In this document: positions 46,011 to 56,162 of the stretch, piece after piece | Layout: each line of letters opens with the position of its first letter | Numbering within the stretch: position 1 is the first letter of the stretch | Assembly (NCBI GenBank): GCA_009760885.1 | Contig: CM019713.1 | Span: 11,865,774 to 11,929,773 of the forward strand | Direction of reading: 5' to 3' | DNA length: 64,000 nt | DNA from: Achatina immaculata | Taxonomy: Eukaryota; Mollusca; Gastropoda; Stylommatophora; Achatinidae | Made by a program: the position numbers and the translations under genes | The notes under the pieces: generated by a model | Databases searched by the model: none | The model's input: the letters and a program-made list of their open reading frames with translations, nothing else | What the model was told of the DNA's origin: nothing

Positions 46011-46470
46011 ACAGGGATCAGGATCTGGAGCGGACTGTGGGCTTTGCCCTGCTGACAGGGATCATGATCTGAAGAAGACTGTTGGCTTTGCCCTGCTGAC
46101 AGGGATCAGGATCTGGAGCGGACTGTGGGCTTTGCCCTGCTGACAGGGATCAGGATCTGGAGCAGACTGTGGGCTTTGCCCTGCTGACAGGGATCAGGAT
46201 CTGGAGCAGACTGCGGGCTTTGCCCTGCTGACAGGGATCATGATCTGAAGAAGACTGTGGGCTTTGCCCTGCTGACAGGGATCATGATCTGAAGAAGACT
46301 GTGGGCTTTGCCCTGCTGACAGGGATCAGGATCTGAAGAGGACTGTGGGCTTTGCCCTGCTGACAGGGATCAGGATCTGGAGTGAACTGTGGGCTTTGCC
46401 CTGCTGACAGGAATCAGGATCTGGAGCAGGCTGTGGGCTTTGCCCTGCTGACAGGGATCAGGATCTGATG
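45985..46470. repeat. 44 bp minisatellite derived from the LINE C 3' end, about 10 units
   Basis: Units read GTGGGCTTTGCCCTGCTGAC then AGGGATCAGGATCTGGAGCG. The same sequence occurs once at the end of other LINE C copies (for example near 34780-34830, inverted), so the array grew from LINE sequence. Confidence 0.95.
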
Positions 46471-46683
46471 TGACCAAATCCTCAAAGGAGAATGTCATGT
46501 ATAAAGCCAAAATTGAATCAGATTCTGAAACTATTTTTAAAAAATCAGCATCATTGTTTAACAATTTTTTTATCCTTATCATCCCAATTTAGCATTTAAA
46601 ATCTGATGATAATATCTAAACCTCTCTTATATCAAAAATTCAATTAACCAATTTTTTCCTCAGTCATTTTACATTTCACTTAC

Positions 46684-46765
46684 TAATCGTCCACTGTGAA
46701 AAGATGTAAGGTACCAGTGCAAGACGGCTAAAAATCTGCCATTGGAATCTGGAATCATGGGGATT
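46684..46765 (-). CDS. OSBPL11-like: ORP9/10/11-like gene, exon 3
   Basis: 82 nt exon: one base completing a Ser codon, then 27 codons to phase 0. The acceptor is TTTGCTTACAG and donor GTAAGT. It encodes IPMIPDSNGRFLAVLHWYLT and then SFHSGRL. The xxWYLTSFHxGR block directly precedes KKPYNP in ORPs, as it does here after splicing to exon 4. The IPMIPDSNG loop is divergent. Confidence 0.93.
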
Positions 46766-46921
46766 CTGTAAGCAAACCAGAAGGATGTTGGAGGCATGAC
46801 TGTATATCACATGAGTGAAAACCAAAGTTTCATCCAAGGAAAACAAAAACAAAAAAACCAAACTTTCAATGTAGCCGAAGAAATGTGTAGAGAGCAGGCA
46901 ATCTGCATTTAGTTTCATGAA

Positions 46922-46947
46922 GTGGGGGGGGGGGGGGGGGGGGGGGC
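46922..46947. repeat. poly-G run
   Basis: About 24 consecutive G's. Length is likely to be unreliable in any assembly. Confidence 0.95.
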
Positions 46948-47009
46948 AGAATTTACAGCCAAGACACTTATGATCTTTAATGTTAGAATATTAATATTAC
47001 TTTAATATT

Positions 47010-47355
47010 AGTGCATTTTTAACTGATAGTCTCTGGATAACTAATTCTTTAAGGACACAATAAGTGGATTTTAACCAATGGTCTCTGGCTACTTATTTCC
47101 TTAATGGCACAAGTAGTACACTTTAACCAATGATTTCTGGCTACTTAATTTTTTTAATGACACAATTAGTAGAATTTAACTGTTGGCTCTCTGTCTACTT
47201 AATTCCTTAATGACATGATTAGTAGAATTTAACTGATGGCTCTCTGTCTACTTAATTCCTTAATGACATGATTAGCAGAATTTAACTGTTGGCTCTCTGT
47301 CTACTTAATTCCTTAATGACATGATTAGTAGAATTTAACTGATGGTCTCAGGCTA
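47010..47355. repeat. 53 bp minisatellite, about 6 units
   Basis: Units contain TTAGTAGAATTTAACTG and TACTTAATTCCTTAATGAC. It ends a few bases before the donor of ORP exon 2. Confidence 0.9.
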
Positions 47356-47360
47356 CTTAC

Positions 47361-47446
47361 GAAACGAAAATATCTGGGTGAGCCATGAAGTCTGCGAACA
47401 TTTCTAACAGTGATCTTCTCTCTAGGATGAAAGTTGGAAGAGTCAC
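47361..47446 (-). CDS. OSBPL11-like: ORP9/10/11-like gene, exon 2
   Basis: 86 nt exon, phase 0 start, two bases over at the end (TC then GTAAGT). The acceptor is GTGTGGATCAG. It encodes [20 protein letters not shown] and then MAHPDIFVS, the highly conserved LPTFILE lid/core block of ORP domains. The phase-2 end fits exon 3. Confidence 0.95.
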
Positions 47447-47528
47447 CTGATCCACACACAAAAAGAAATCTGAACTATCAAACTAGGCACTTTTACAATT
47501 ATTACTTTAAAACTGGTTTAAATAAATA

Positions 47529-47916
47529 AGGTAGACAGAGGTGTATGGTGCAGTTTTACAAAGTGAGGGAGGAAGTGAGCAAGGTGAGAAAAAAACGAAT
47601 AGAAAGTATGAGAATGTATAAATGAAAAACATACAACATCCGATATTTCGGCGTGAGCCTTATTTGAAGATACATACACAGCGAAATACAAACATATAGA
47701 ACTTATATGAAGTGTCTTGCTCTGGGTGAGAACTTCAGATAAGTTCTATATGTTTGTATTTCGTTGTGTATGTATCCTCGAATAAGGCTCACGCCGAAAT
47801 ATCGGATGTTGTATGTTTTTCATTTATACATTCTCATACTTTCTATTCGTTTTTTTCTCACCTTGCTCACTTCCTCCCTCACTTTGTAAAACTGCACCAT
47901 ACACCACTATCTACCT
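47529..47916. repeat. 388 bp fold-back of two Penelope-like termini
   Basis: Left arm 47529-47713 and right arm 47732-47916 are near-perfect inverted repeats (about 185 bp each) around an 18 bp loop. Each arm contains ACATCCGATATTTCGGCGTG. The left arm matches 52744-52860, the 3' terminal region of the Penelope-like element. It has no coding sequence and lies in ORP intron 1. Confidence 0.93.
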
Positions 47917-47919
47917 CAA

Positions 47920-48750
47920 TTATTACTTTCATCACTGCAGTACTATCCTGACTTACACCTGCATCTGGCCATTAGCCATTTTGACCTTATGTCAACAGTT
48001 ACCAGGGGAAGTCAGGCACCAAATACTGCTCACTATTGCAATATATTACAAGATGAAAAAAACACGTTTATCATCACTTTAAAACACTAACAGAAAGCAA
48101 ACTAACACATCAACTGTGCAAAAAAATTAATCATAACACTTGAATCACAATGTGAAATCAATATGAATTACAACACATTAAATAAAGAATCATAATGTAA
48201 TAATTCTTCATCGACCCACAAAAATGTATATACACACACATACACAGCTACATGCATGCTTATGAGATACAGTAGTACATTACAACTTAGTATAGAATTG
48301 TATGCCTGGCAGTGCCTGCAAAAGTGATAAGCATTAAATGTAAGACTTCACTGTCCTATGACAGCCAGGTTTGGCCATTTCTAAAACTTTCTCAGATTTT
48401 TCTTATGGGATCTTGACCATAAGTATGAGCAGCCATAACTTGATTAGTCGTAAACCAGCACATTTCTATAATAAAAAGGAATGATGACAGTGACGAAGAA
48501 TATAAAGACCTGCTCACGTTGCCAGTATACATTAAAGGATGCTCCTCCAAGTGATTATATTTTTTTTTCATGGCTATCAGTCTCTCTATTAGTTTTCAGC
48601 TCTTTTATATTTTTTTTTCAGATCTTATTTCCATTTCAGGTATGTGATATGGTGAAATACTGCCCATTTATAGATTTCTATCTCTAAAATAAAATCTTGG
48701 CTTGTAATAATCAGTTTTTGCAATGAGCAAACTTAATATGCTAATCTAGT
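47920..48750. other. ORP intron 1, no element recognised
   Basis: AT-rich intron sequence. Confidence 0.5.
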
Positions 48751-48754
48751 TTCA

Positions 48755-48960
48755 TTCTACTTCACATAAAACTTCATACTACTTCACACAGAACTTCAGT
48801 CTACTTCACATAGAACTTCATTCTACTTCACATAAAACTTATTCTACTTCATATAGAACTCATTCTACTTCATGTAAAACTCATTCTACTTCACATAAAA
48901 CTTCATCCTACTTCACACAGAACTTCACTCTACTTCATATAAAACCCATCCTACTTACAT
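48755..48960. repeat. 22 bp minisatellite, about 9 units
   Basis: Units read TTCATTCTACTTCACATAAA with CAGAAC or TAGAAC variants. Confidence 0.95.
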
Positions 48961-49335
48961 AATTAAGTGATCTGACTATCCTCAAATCAAATGTACAAGG
49001 CATGGCATACCTTAGTTGTCAGCTAGATAAAATCTCATGCCTCTTTCACCCCAAGCCAAAAATTGCATTTCTAGTTTGTTTTTGTTTTAAAATGTAAGTC
49101 GTTTATTTACAACAATTTGCAAACAAGCAGCAGACTCATAAAGAAATAATGCACCATTCTGGCACCCCTTTCTTGACATGGTGCTTGGGGCAGTTGACCA
49201 CCCCCCCCCCCCTCATCTCTTTAGCATGCCACTGGCACAAGGTTTGTTTAGCTGTTTTGTATTCAAACTTAATTATACTTCTGAAAATTTAGGGAAGTTG
49301 GCAAATCTCTGGCCTTTATTTAACTTCATACCAAT

Positions 49336-49510
49336 GATTCTCAACAGCAGGTGGTTCCCAAGAGAGGAATTTTAAGTCAAAGGGGAGGAATTACCACTGT
49401 AAAGGGCAAAGATAATGGTGAAAATCCTTCGTGGATAATGATTTAAAATATGGGGGAGGAGATTCAAGGGCAGCCTGAATTGGAATGGCAAGAATGGGAC
49501 CTGGAATGCT
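49336..49510. mobile_element. possible hAT-like MITE
   Basis: The ends CCAATGATTCTCAAC and GCTGAGAACTGCC are weak inverted repeats. Possible flanks are ACTTCATA and ACTTTATA (7 of 8). Low certainty. Confidence 0.35.
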
Positions 49511-49718
49511 GAGAACTGCCACTTTATATAAAAGCAGATGACTTTCAGTTTTTATCTGAAGGTTTATGATCTGGTGGCTGTGTTAATTATCAGCCACAGT
49601 TGTACCCTTGCAGACTACTTGAAAAACATATTTCTTTGCCATCTCTGAATATAACAGGTACCACAAGCATTATGCTGCTGTTTCAGATGTAGATTTGTAG
49701 GCCATGAATGATGATAAC

Positions 49719-49855
49719 CTTTGTTAAATCCATGCCAAACTTGAGCTGTGAGAGGAAGTGCATTACAACACTCTTCTGATCTTCTATGACTTCTGGACCT
49801 TTTTCTTCAACTAAATCTCCATCCACTTCTTCATCGTCAGGGTTTGGTAACAATT
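49719..49855 (-). CDS. OSBPL11-like: ORP9/10/11-like gene, first exon found (exon 1 of the nine)
   Basis: 137 nt exon, entered with two bases of a split codon, phase 0 end (AAG then GTTATC). The acceptor is CCTGTCCTAACAG. An acidic linker (LLPNPDDEEVDGDLVEEKG) precedes VIEDQKSVVMHFLSQLKFGM and DLTK. The acidic stretch followed by a (D/E)QxSxxMxxLSQLxxGMDLTK block is how the ORD begins in ORP9/10/11. The split codon at its start shows that earlier exons exist; the PH-domain part was not found. Together the nine exons give about 350 codons. Confidence 0.92.
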
Positions 49856-49924
49856 CTGTTAGGACAGGTGCAAAAAGAATTATATACAAATACTGCAGAA
49901 ATATAACCAACTATATCAACACTT

Positions 49925-50607
49925 AAAAGCAAAAATAAGGAAACTTCTCATTAACCATGAAGGAAAAATATATGTCGAAGGAACAGCTGTTGAAGAAGTA
50001 AACCAATTTGCACATCTCACCAGCTACACAGACCAGGATGGTGACACCAGAAAAGAAGTTAGAATTCAAATTGCAAAAGCAGCATTGACTTTCAAAAATC
50101 TTGAGAACATATGGCATTCAAAAGTTATAAGCACAAAAATCAAGTTAAGACTATTCAATTCGAAAGTAATATCCACCCTCATTTATGCATGTGAAAGCTG
50201 GAAAACAACTGAAGAAATAGATAAGAAATTAGACTCTTTTGAAAACAAATGCCTAAGGAAAATACTCAATATAAAGTGGAACAAATTCAAGAACAACGCA
50301 AAGATAAGACAGATGAGCAAACAACAACCTGTCTCATGGGTGATCAGAAAAATAATATGGACATATGTTGACCATTTGCTGAGAAGAAACAGTCAGAAAA
50401 TTCCAAAACAAACTATCAAGTGGAATACAAAAGGCTGATGAAAAAGAGGTCAACCATAGGAAACTCTAAAGAAGACATTGTTAAGAGAGGCCAGTTTAGT
50501 GGAAATAACATCCCTTGATGAGGTTGAAAAGTCGACAAAAACAGGAAATCTTGGCAAACTACCAAGCGAGCCCTATGTGATGTTTAACGGCAAGGGAAGG
50601 ATGTAAG
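49925..50607 (+). mobile_element. LINE B, 5'-truncated, 12 bp target duplication, just upstream of an ORP exon
   Basis: Carries the LINE B thumb and C-terminus (IAKAALTFKNLENIWHSKV, then LIYACESWKTTEE and FENKCLRKILNIKWNKFKNN) and the 3' UTR. ATATCAACACTT flanks it at 49913-49924 and 50608-50619. The left flank is about 57 bp from the acceptor of the ORP exon at 49855, on the intron side. Confidence 0.92.
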
Positions 50608-50664
50608 ATATCAACACTTGACAAAACAAGAGCAAAAATACTGTAATAGATGTTTTTCATTGTG

Positions 50665-51268
50665 ATAAAATCTTGTATCCTTCCTCAAGTACCCCTCAGA
50701 GTTGAGAGGACAAATAGACATCTTGACAGGGCCTGGCAATCTACTTCAAATATTTGGATATTTAAGGTTTCTGTAATGAGGTTTTCTACCTCATGCATGG
50801 GTGGCCTCTGTATCTGCTTCCCACAGTTCTTAGTATGAATGCTTTATGTGGTATACTATCTGGTGGTAGTCAAATAATGTCTGTTTAACTTGTTGTATAG
50901 TACTGGCTTTAGCTGTTTGTGTCCATGTTTAACTCTGATAACCCAGAGATTGGAGGAAAATTGTGTTGTATAGTGCTTTTTTTCCTTTGTAATATTTTTT
51001 ATTCTCAATAAAGGTGTTATTTGTCCAATGACCAGATATGCTTTAATGTATCTGTTCTCAATTTTCAGCATTGATTTTCCAGACTATACAATCCTAGGTA
51101 TTTGAAATACTGCACCTGTTTCTTTCCAGAAAGATCTTTGTTGAGATTTCCTTGGCAATGGTCATGACTTGCCATTTTTCAGCACTGATCTTCATGTTGT
51201 GGCTTTTGAGTGCCCTTGTTAAGTTATCTATGTTCTGCTGTAGCTCTCTTTCTCTGATGTGGCTATAA
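50665..51268 (-). mobile_element. LINE H, 3' portion
   Basis: The minus strand reads ELQQNIDNLTRALKSHNMKI near 51240-51180, then SAEKWQVMTIAKE, and a frame-damaged thumb. It is the continuation of LINE H beyond the mariner at 51269-52561. Confidence 0.7.
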
Positions 51269-52561
51269 AAGGTCTGACAATTACGTAATGAGACTGATTT
51301 TATTATGGCCAATGCCATCTATGAAGTAAACCATGGAATCCAAATAGGCAACCTTCATCTATGATCTGGCAACTTTTCATCGCCGCCTAATAAGCAGATG
51401 ATAAACAAGCCACCATTTTGTTGACCTAGTCAGAAGTGCATTGTCACATAATCAGCATGGATAAAAAAGCTGAAATTATAAATTCTGTTTAAAACTTGGA
51501 AAAAAAATGCCACTGAGACAGCTGAATTGATGTGACAAGTTTATGGGGATAATTGTTTATCTCATGCACAGATAATTCAGGTGGTAATAATGATTCAAAA
51601 GTGACGTGGAAACAATTACAAATGCAAGTAGACATGGATGCCCAGTTTCTGTTCGTAATGAGGAACTCATCGCAAAAGTCAGAGAACGGATACAAGAAGA
51701 TCATTGTTTGACCGTGAGGACGATGGAAGATGAATTTGGTGTTAACCAAGAGACCATTCGTAAAATTTTAGTGGAAGATTTGGGCAAGAAAAAAGTTGCT
51801 TGCCAGTTTCTACCACATTTGTTGTCTGATGACCAAAAATGAATACACAAAAGACATCATCAAAACGTGTTGCAGAAATAAACATTTCTTAAATTTGATT
51901 GTTACAGAGGATGAAACATGGATTTTCTGCTATGATCCCACAACTAAACGCCAAAGTGCTCAGTGGAAGTCATCATCACCATCACCAAAAGGCATAAAAA
52001 TTTCATCTTCAAAAGTCAAAAGTGAAGACAATGTTGGTGTGCTTCTACAACAGCAAAGGAGTTATTCACAAAGAATTTATTCCAGAGGGACAGACTGTCA
52101 CTGCCAAAGTTTAAGTATTTTGAAACACCTACTGAAAAAGATTCTCTAAGTCCGACCCGAGTATTCAACACCTGGCAATTTTTTCCTTCTTTATGATAAT
52201 GTACTGTCTCACCGGGTAGTTGTACAGGAATTTTTGGCCCAAATACAAGTGTGTGTTCTCAACCATCCACCCTATTCCCCAGATTTGTCTCTCTGCGATT
52301 ATTTTCTATTCCCAAAATTAAAGTTACCATTGAAAGGACACTTCTTTGATGATACTGATGACATCTAAAATGCTGTAACATCAAGTTTAAGGCCCATACC
52401 AACAGAAGAATTGCAGAGGTCATTCTAGTGTTTGTTAGATCGTGCCACTTGCTGTATCAATACACAAGTGACTTACTTTGAATAAAATACAGGTTATGTC
52501 TTCAGCTGTCGTTTATTTTATTTTTTATGGAATTAGTCTCATTACTTAACTGTCAGACCTT
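51269..52561 (+). mobile_element. mariner transposon with terminal inverted repeats, frame-damaged transposase
   Basis: About 1.29 kb. The ends AAGGTCTGACAATTACGTAA and, inverted, AAGGTCTGACAGTTAAGTAA match over about 28 bp. The plus-strand transposase has HTH residues (RHGCPVSVRNEELIAKVRER, then TVRTMEDEFGVNQETIRKIL, 51635-51770). The catalytic part has VTEDETWIFCYDPTTKRQSA (first Asp, 51900-51960), FYDNVLSH (second Asp position, about 52190) and HPPYSPDLSLCDYFLFPKLK (52265-52325, third Asp). The spacing fits DD34D mariners. Frameshifts near 51840 and stops near 52150 and 52368 inactivate it. No clear TA duplication is visible. Confidence 0.9.
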
Positions 52562-52735
52562 GCAAGTGCTTATTCATCAGCAAAAAGGAGTTTATATGAT
52601 TCACCTACTGGATATGTTTTCTGAAGGATGTTGTGAGTTTGTTCATATTATTTCTGGAGTTGGGCTGTCTGACAGTTTAGGTGGAATTTTTTTACTGTAC
52701 ATGTGGCTTACTTGCAAATGTTTTTAGTGTATGTT
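52562..52735 (-). mobile_element. LINE H, middle portion with remnant of the YADD region
   Basis: The minus strand reads SFRKHIQ-like then ESYKLLFADExAL, the catalytic box with a stop, at about 52600-52570. The mariner separates it from the downstream part at 51268. Confidence 0.6.
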
Positions 52736-53645
52736 ATAAATACAGGCAGATAGAGGTGTATGGTACAGTTTTACAAAGCGATTGAGAAAAGTGAGAAAAG
52801 TGAGAAAAAACATAAATAATGAAAAACATACAACATCCAATATTTCAGCGTGAATCTTTTTCAAGGGTTACATACAAAAACAACCACACAACATAAAATA
52901 CAAGAAGAAAAATGAAAATGAAAAACTAAGCTTTGTGGCATCCCTCCTTGTACACAATACAACAGAATGCAACCTAAAGACAAGGCTGGGAGACCACAAA
53001 GGAAAACAAATGGGGGTTCCCCAAAGAGTTCATGTGTGTCAGGCTCAGTCTGGAGGAGATGGAGATGGCAAAACAGTATGTTCTTAACTGCCAAACTATG
53101 GAGGTGGTGCATGAGTACCAGTCTGATTCTGTCTGAGCTATAGAAATCACCATCCTCAGTACACAAACATAGCAACCTAAGAAGCTCAGAGAAGGGAATA
53201 GAGTCCTTACACGATCTGGTGTGGGAGGAAGAGTACAAGAGATAGCTGTGAGAGTCTGTAGGTTTATAGGGGACAGAAGACTGATAGTGAATGTCGAGAA
53301 AGTTAGCAGAAGTTGTTGAGACATGGGAGGTGAAAGAAATGACAGGATTAAACTACTTATCGGAACTAATGAAGTTATCAAGGTCTTCCTCTGGCATAGA
53401 TGTGACCCATCACTTATGTAGCATCTACAGAAGGCTGGAAAAGGACCTCTAGAGGATTCCAGAACCTTGTGCTCGAAATGACCCATGAACAGACATACGC
53501 AGCTGGGGCCCATTTTGGTATCCATGGCCACACTGCTAATCTGGTCGAAGTACAGGCATTGAATTCAAACAAGCTGAGTTTGAGAACAAGTCATGTAAGG
53601 CGCAGAATAGTAGACATAGGAACAGAGAGATGGTGTCTTTTGTTT
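52736..53645 (-). mobile_element. Penelope-like retroelement fragment (reverse transcriptase)
   Basis: Minus-strand reverse transcriptase blocks in several frames. TKMGPSCVCLFMGHFEHKVL lies at 53520-53465, in the position of the family's GTxMGPxxAxLFM block. FCRCYISD near 53425 stands where RYIDD is expected, so the catalytic box is altered. YKPTDSHSYLLYSSSHT lies near 53270-53220, then SIPFSELLRLLCLCTEDGDF at 53195-53140. These last two match the KPTDxHxYLxxxSxHP and SIPYSQxLRLRRICS blocks. No GIY-YIG endonuclease is recognisable. The 3' terminal region (52744-52860) matches the arms of the fold-back at 47529. Confidence 0.8.
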
Positions 53646-53659
53646 AGAAAAGACTCGAC

Positions 53660-54060
53660 AGCCTGAAGTCCCTGATCATTATAAATAGTAAAGGAGACAA
53701 TACACAGTACTGCCTTACTCTAAATTTTATGATGAATGGTTCTGAGTGTCCCACATTTGTTCTAACTGTACACTGATTTTTTTTTTCCATGCAGGTTTCT
53801 GCACAAGTTGATCAGATGTTTATTAACTCTATAAATGTTGTAATGTTTCCCACAGTTTATATCTATCTACTCTATCAAATGCTTTTTTCTTGATCTACGT
53901 ATGCTATGTGCAGTATCTGATTGTGTTAAACTGATTGTTCTGTTAGCTATCTTAAGGAGAAAATGGCATCTGTAAAACTTCTATTTTTCCTAAACCCCTT
54001 TTGAGTTTACTTTAACTGTGATTCAGTCAGTCAGCCTTTTCTCTAGGATCTAGTGGAATG
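53660..54060 (-). mobile_element. LINE H, upstream reverse transcriptase portion
   Basis: The minus strand reads KGFRKNRSFTDAIFSL near 54000-53950 and FVDQEKAFDRVDRYKLWETL (motif A) near 53905-53850, then a frame-damaged stretch (LCRNLHGKKKISVQLEQ) and RQGS-like residues near 53710-53690. The order A motif, here, then YADD at 52580, then thumb at 51240 is that of one LINE cut by two insertions. Confidence 0.7.
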
Positions 54061-54490
54061 GTTTTTTTTTCCATTGTGGCTTAACAGACAGATGGCTCTC
54101 TATTGGTTTCACTGAGTATTTTCTTTCAGAGTGGAATATCTAAAGTAGCTCTCTAGTCCTGTAATGTTTCTTATCTTTCTCATAGCAGGTTATACATACA
54201 ATTCTACACGTAAAAACAAAAAGCACAGAAACATATTTTAGCAAAAAGTGTATAAAATAAAAACATCATACTTAACCATTAGCATGCTAGGAGACATTTA
54301 AAAGGATTTTTTTTTCCAAAATTACAAATAAAACAACTAGTCATATGAATCTGTTCCATAGCTGAATTTATAGTTTTAAAATGTCATAAAAACTAAAAAT
54401 AGGCATCGTGTTATTTTCCTGTAAAACATAGCACCAGTGTTTTTTTTTCTTTTCAGAAAATATAAATATTATTTGACAGGTTAAAAGTTA
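54061..54490. other. no gene seen
   Basis: AT-rich; possibly includes more LINE H sequence near 54061-54160. Confidence 0.4.
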
Positions 54491-54639
54491 ATATGTCTCT
54501 GAAGAGTAAATAGTAAAATAAAACCATCATATTTAATATGTCTGTAAATAGTAAAAAAAAACCATCACATTTATTATGATTGTAAACAGTAAAATAAAAC
54601 CATCATATTTAATATATCTGTCATACATGAATTACAAAA

Positions 54640-54712
54640 AACAGTGAAATTTATCCAAGAGACAGGACTGCAGATATAGACAGACAGTGCGAACGAAGAA
54701 GAAGAAGAAGAA
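54640..54712 (+). mobile_element. short insert with (GAA)n tail, possibly a LINE 3' end
   Basis: Non-minisatellite sequence with GACAGACAGTGCGAACGAAG ending in (GAA)n. The tail type is like LINE C, but the sequence is too short to assign. Confidence 0.4.
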
Positions 54713-54895
54713 ATATATCTGTAAAGAGTAAGTAGTAAAATAAAACCATCATATTTACTAATCCTGTAAATAGTAAAATAAAACCATCACATTTAATATG
54801 CCTGTAAACAGTAAAATAAAATCATCATATTTAATATTCCTGAAAAGAGAAAACAGAAAAATAAAACAATCATATTTAATATTCCTGTAAAGAGT

Positions 54896-55937
54896 GCTCT
54901 ATCAAAAGTAATGGAAAAATTAATTATGTCAGTCCCTAAGAATAGTGAGGAGCAAAACCTCTATCTTAATGCAAAGAAAACTAAATTGATAACAACTGAC
55001 AAAACAAATAAGGCACCTGAAATTTGTATCATTGAAGAAAAATTGGAAGAAGTGGAGAGATTTGAATATCTTGGATCACTACTAACTAATAATGGAGATA
55101 CAATGAGGGAAATTAAATGGATGACATCTATCGCTCTTCAGAAAGTAAAACAACTAAATAATCTGTGGAGTGGAATAGACAGAACTACAAAAATAAGATG
55201 TTTACGGGCATGCATCTTTCCCATCTTTAAGAAGGCTGGGTAGTAAAGGAGATAAAACAAAGAAAACGTAAATATTTTGGACACATTAAACGTCATGATA
55301 ATCAAGAGAAGACCATCTTAGAAGGATACATAATGGGAAAAAGAAGGAGAGGAAGACCAAGGCTAAGATGGCTGCAAGATACCATTGATGATCTGCAAAT
55401 GGATGCATCAGCAGCAGGGCATCTTGCTCACAACTGAGAGGCCTACATGAGTGCTGTTAGGGCGGCAAAGTTCCGCAAGGAACATGCAAATGAATAAATG
55501 AATGAATCTTTCCCATTGCAACATAAGCCTGTGAGACCTGGACACTTAACAAAACAGCTGAGAAATACATAAATGCCTTTGAATTTAATGCTACAGAAGA
55601 GTCCCTAAAATATCATGGACACAGAAAAGAACGAATATATCCATACTACAAGAACTTAATACTGAAGACAGCTGACTAGTAAAGAAGATTAAACAAATAA
55701 AACTTAAATATTTTGGACACATTAAACATTGTGATAATCTAGAGAAGACTATTTTGGAAGGGTACATAATGGGAAAAAGAAAGAAGGGAAGACCAAGGTG
55801 AAGATGGTTACAAGACATCATTGATAATCTGCAAATGGATGCATCTGTAGCTGGCCATTTTGCTTACAACTGAGAGGTCTACAGGAGAGCTGTTAGGGAG
55901 GCAAAGTTCCACAAAGAACATGCATATTACTGACTGA
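54896..55937 (+). mobile_element. LINE A, containing a self-insertion
   Basis: The outer copy runs 54896-55224 (LIMSVPKNSEEQNLYLNAKK, then FEYLGSLLTNNGDTMREIKW and IDRTTKIRCLRACIFPI) and resumes at 55506 (SLPLQHKPVRPGHLT-frame, then RRKGRPR-like region and a TGACTGACTG tail). Its flanks CTGTAAAGAGT (54885-54895 and 55938-55948) look like a target duplication, although the minisatellite unit contains the same string. Confidence 0.88.
55225..55505 (+). mobile_element. LINE A inserted into LINE A, 11 bp target duplication
   Basis: A 281 bp 5'-truncated LINE A (KKAGxxRRxNKENVNILDTL region, MGKRRRGRPR, WLQDTIDDLQMDASAAGHLA) ending in an AATGAATAAATGAATGA tail. It is flanked by ATCTTTCCCAT at 55214-55224 and 55506-55516. 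Confidence 0.9.
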
Positions 55938-56162
55938 CTGTAAAGAGTAAAAAGCTAAATAAAACCATCACATTTAATATGCCTATAAAGAGTAAAATAA
56001 AACCATCATATTTAATATTAAAACCATCATATTTAATATTACTGTAAAGAGTAAACAGTAAAATAAAGCCATGATATTTAATATTCCTGTAAAGAGTACA
56101 CTTATTAAAGCAGGAGGAAAGGAATGTGCAACAATCTATTATGCAATATGTAAAAAGATATC

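Noticed and set aside
47600..47680. Hammerhead ribozyme in the Penelope-like terminus
   Set aside because: Penelope termini often carry one, but I could not find the CTGATGA core with a paired GAAA in either strand of the arms.
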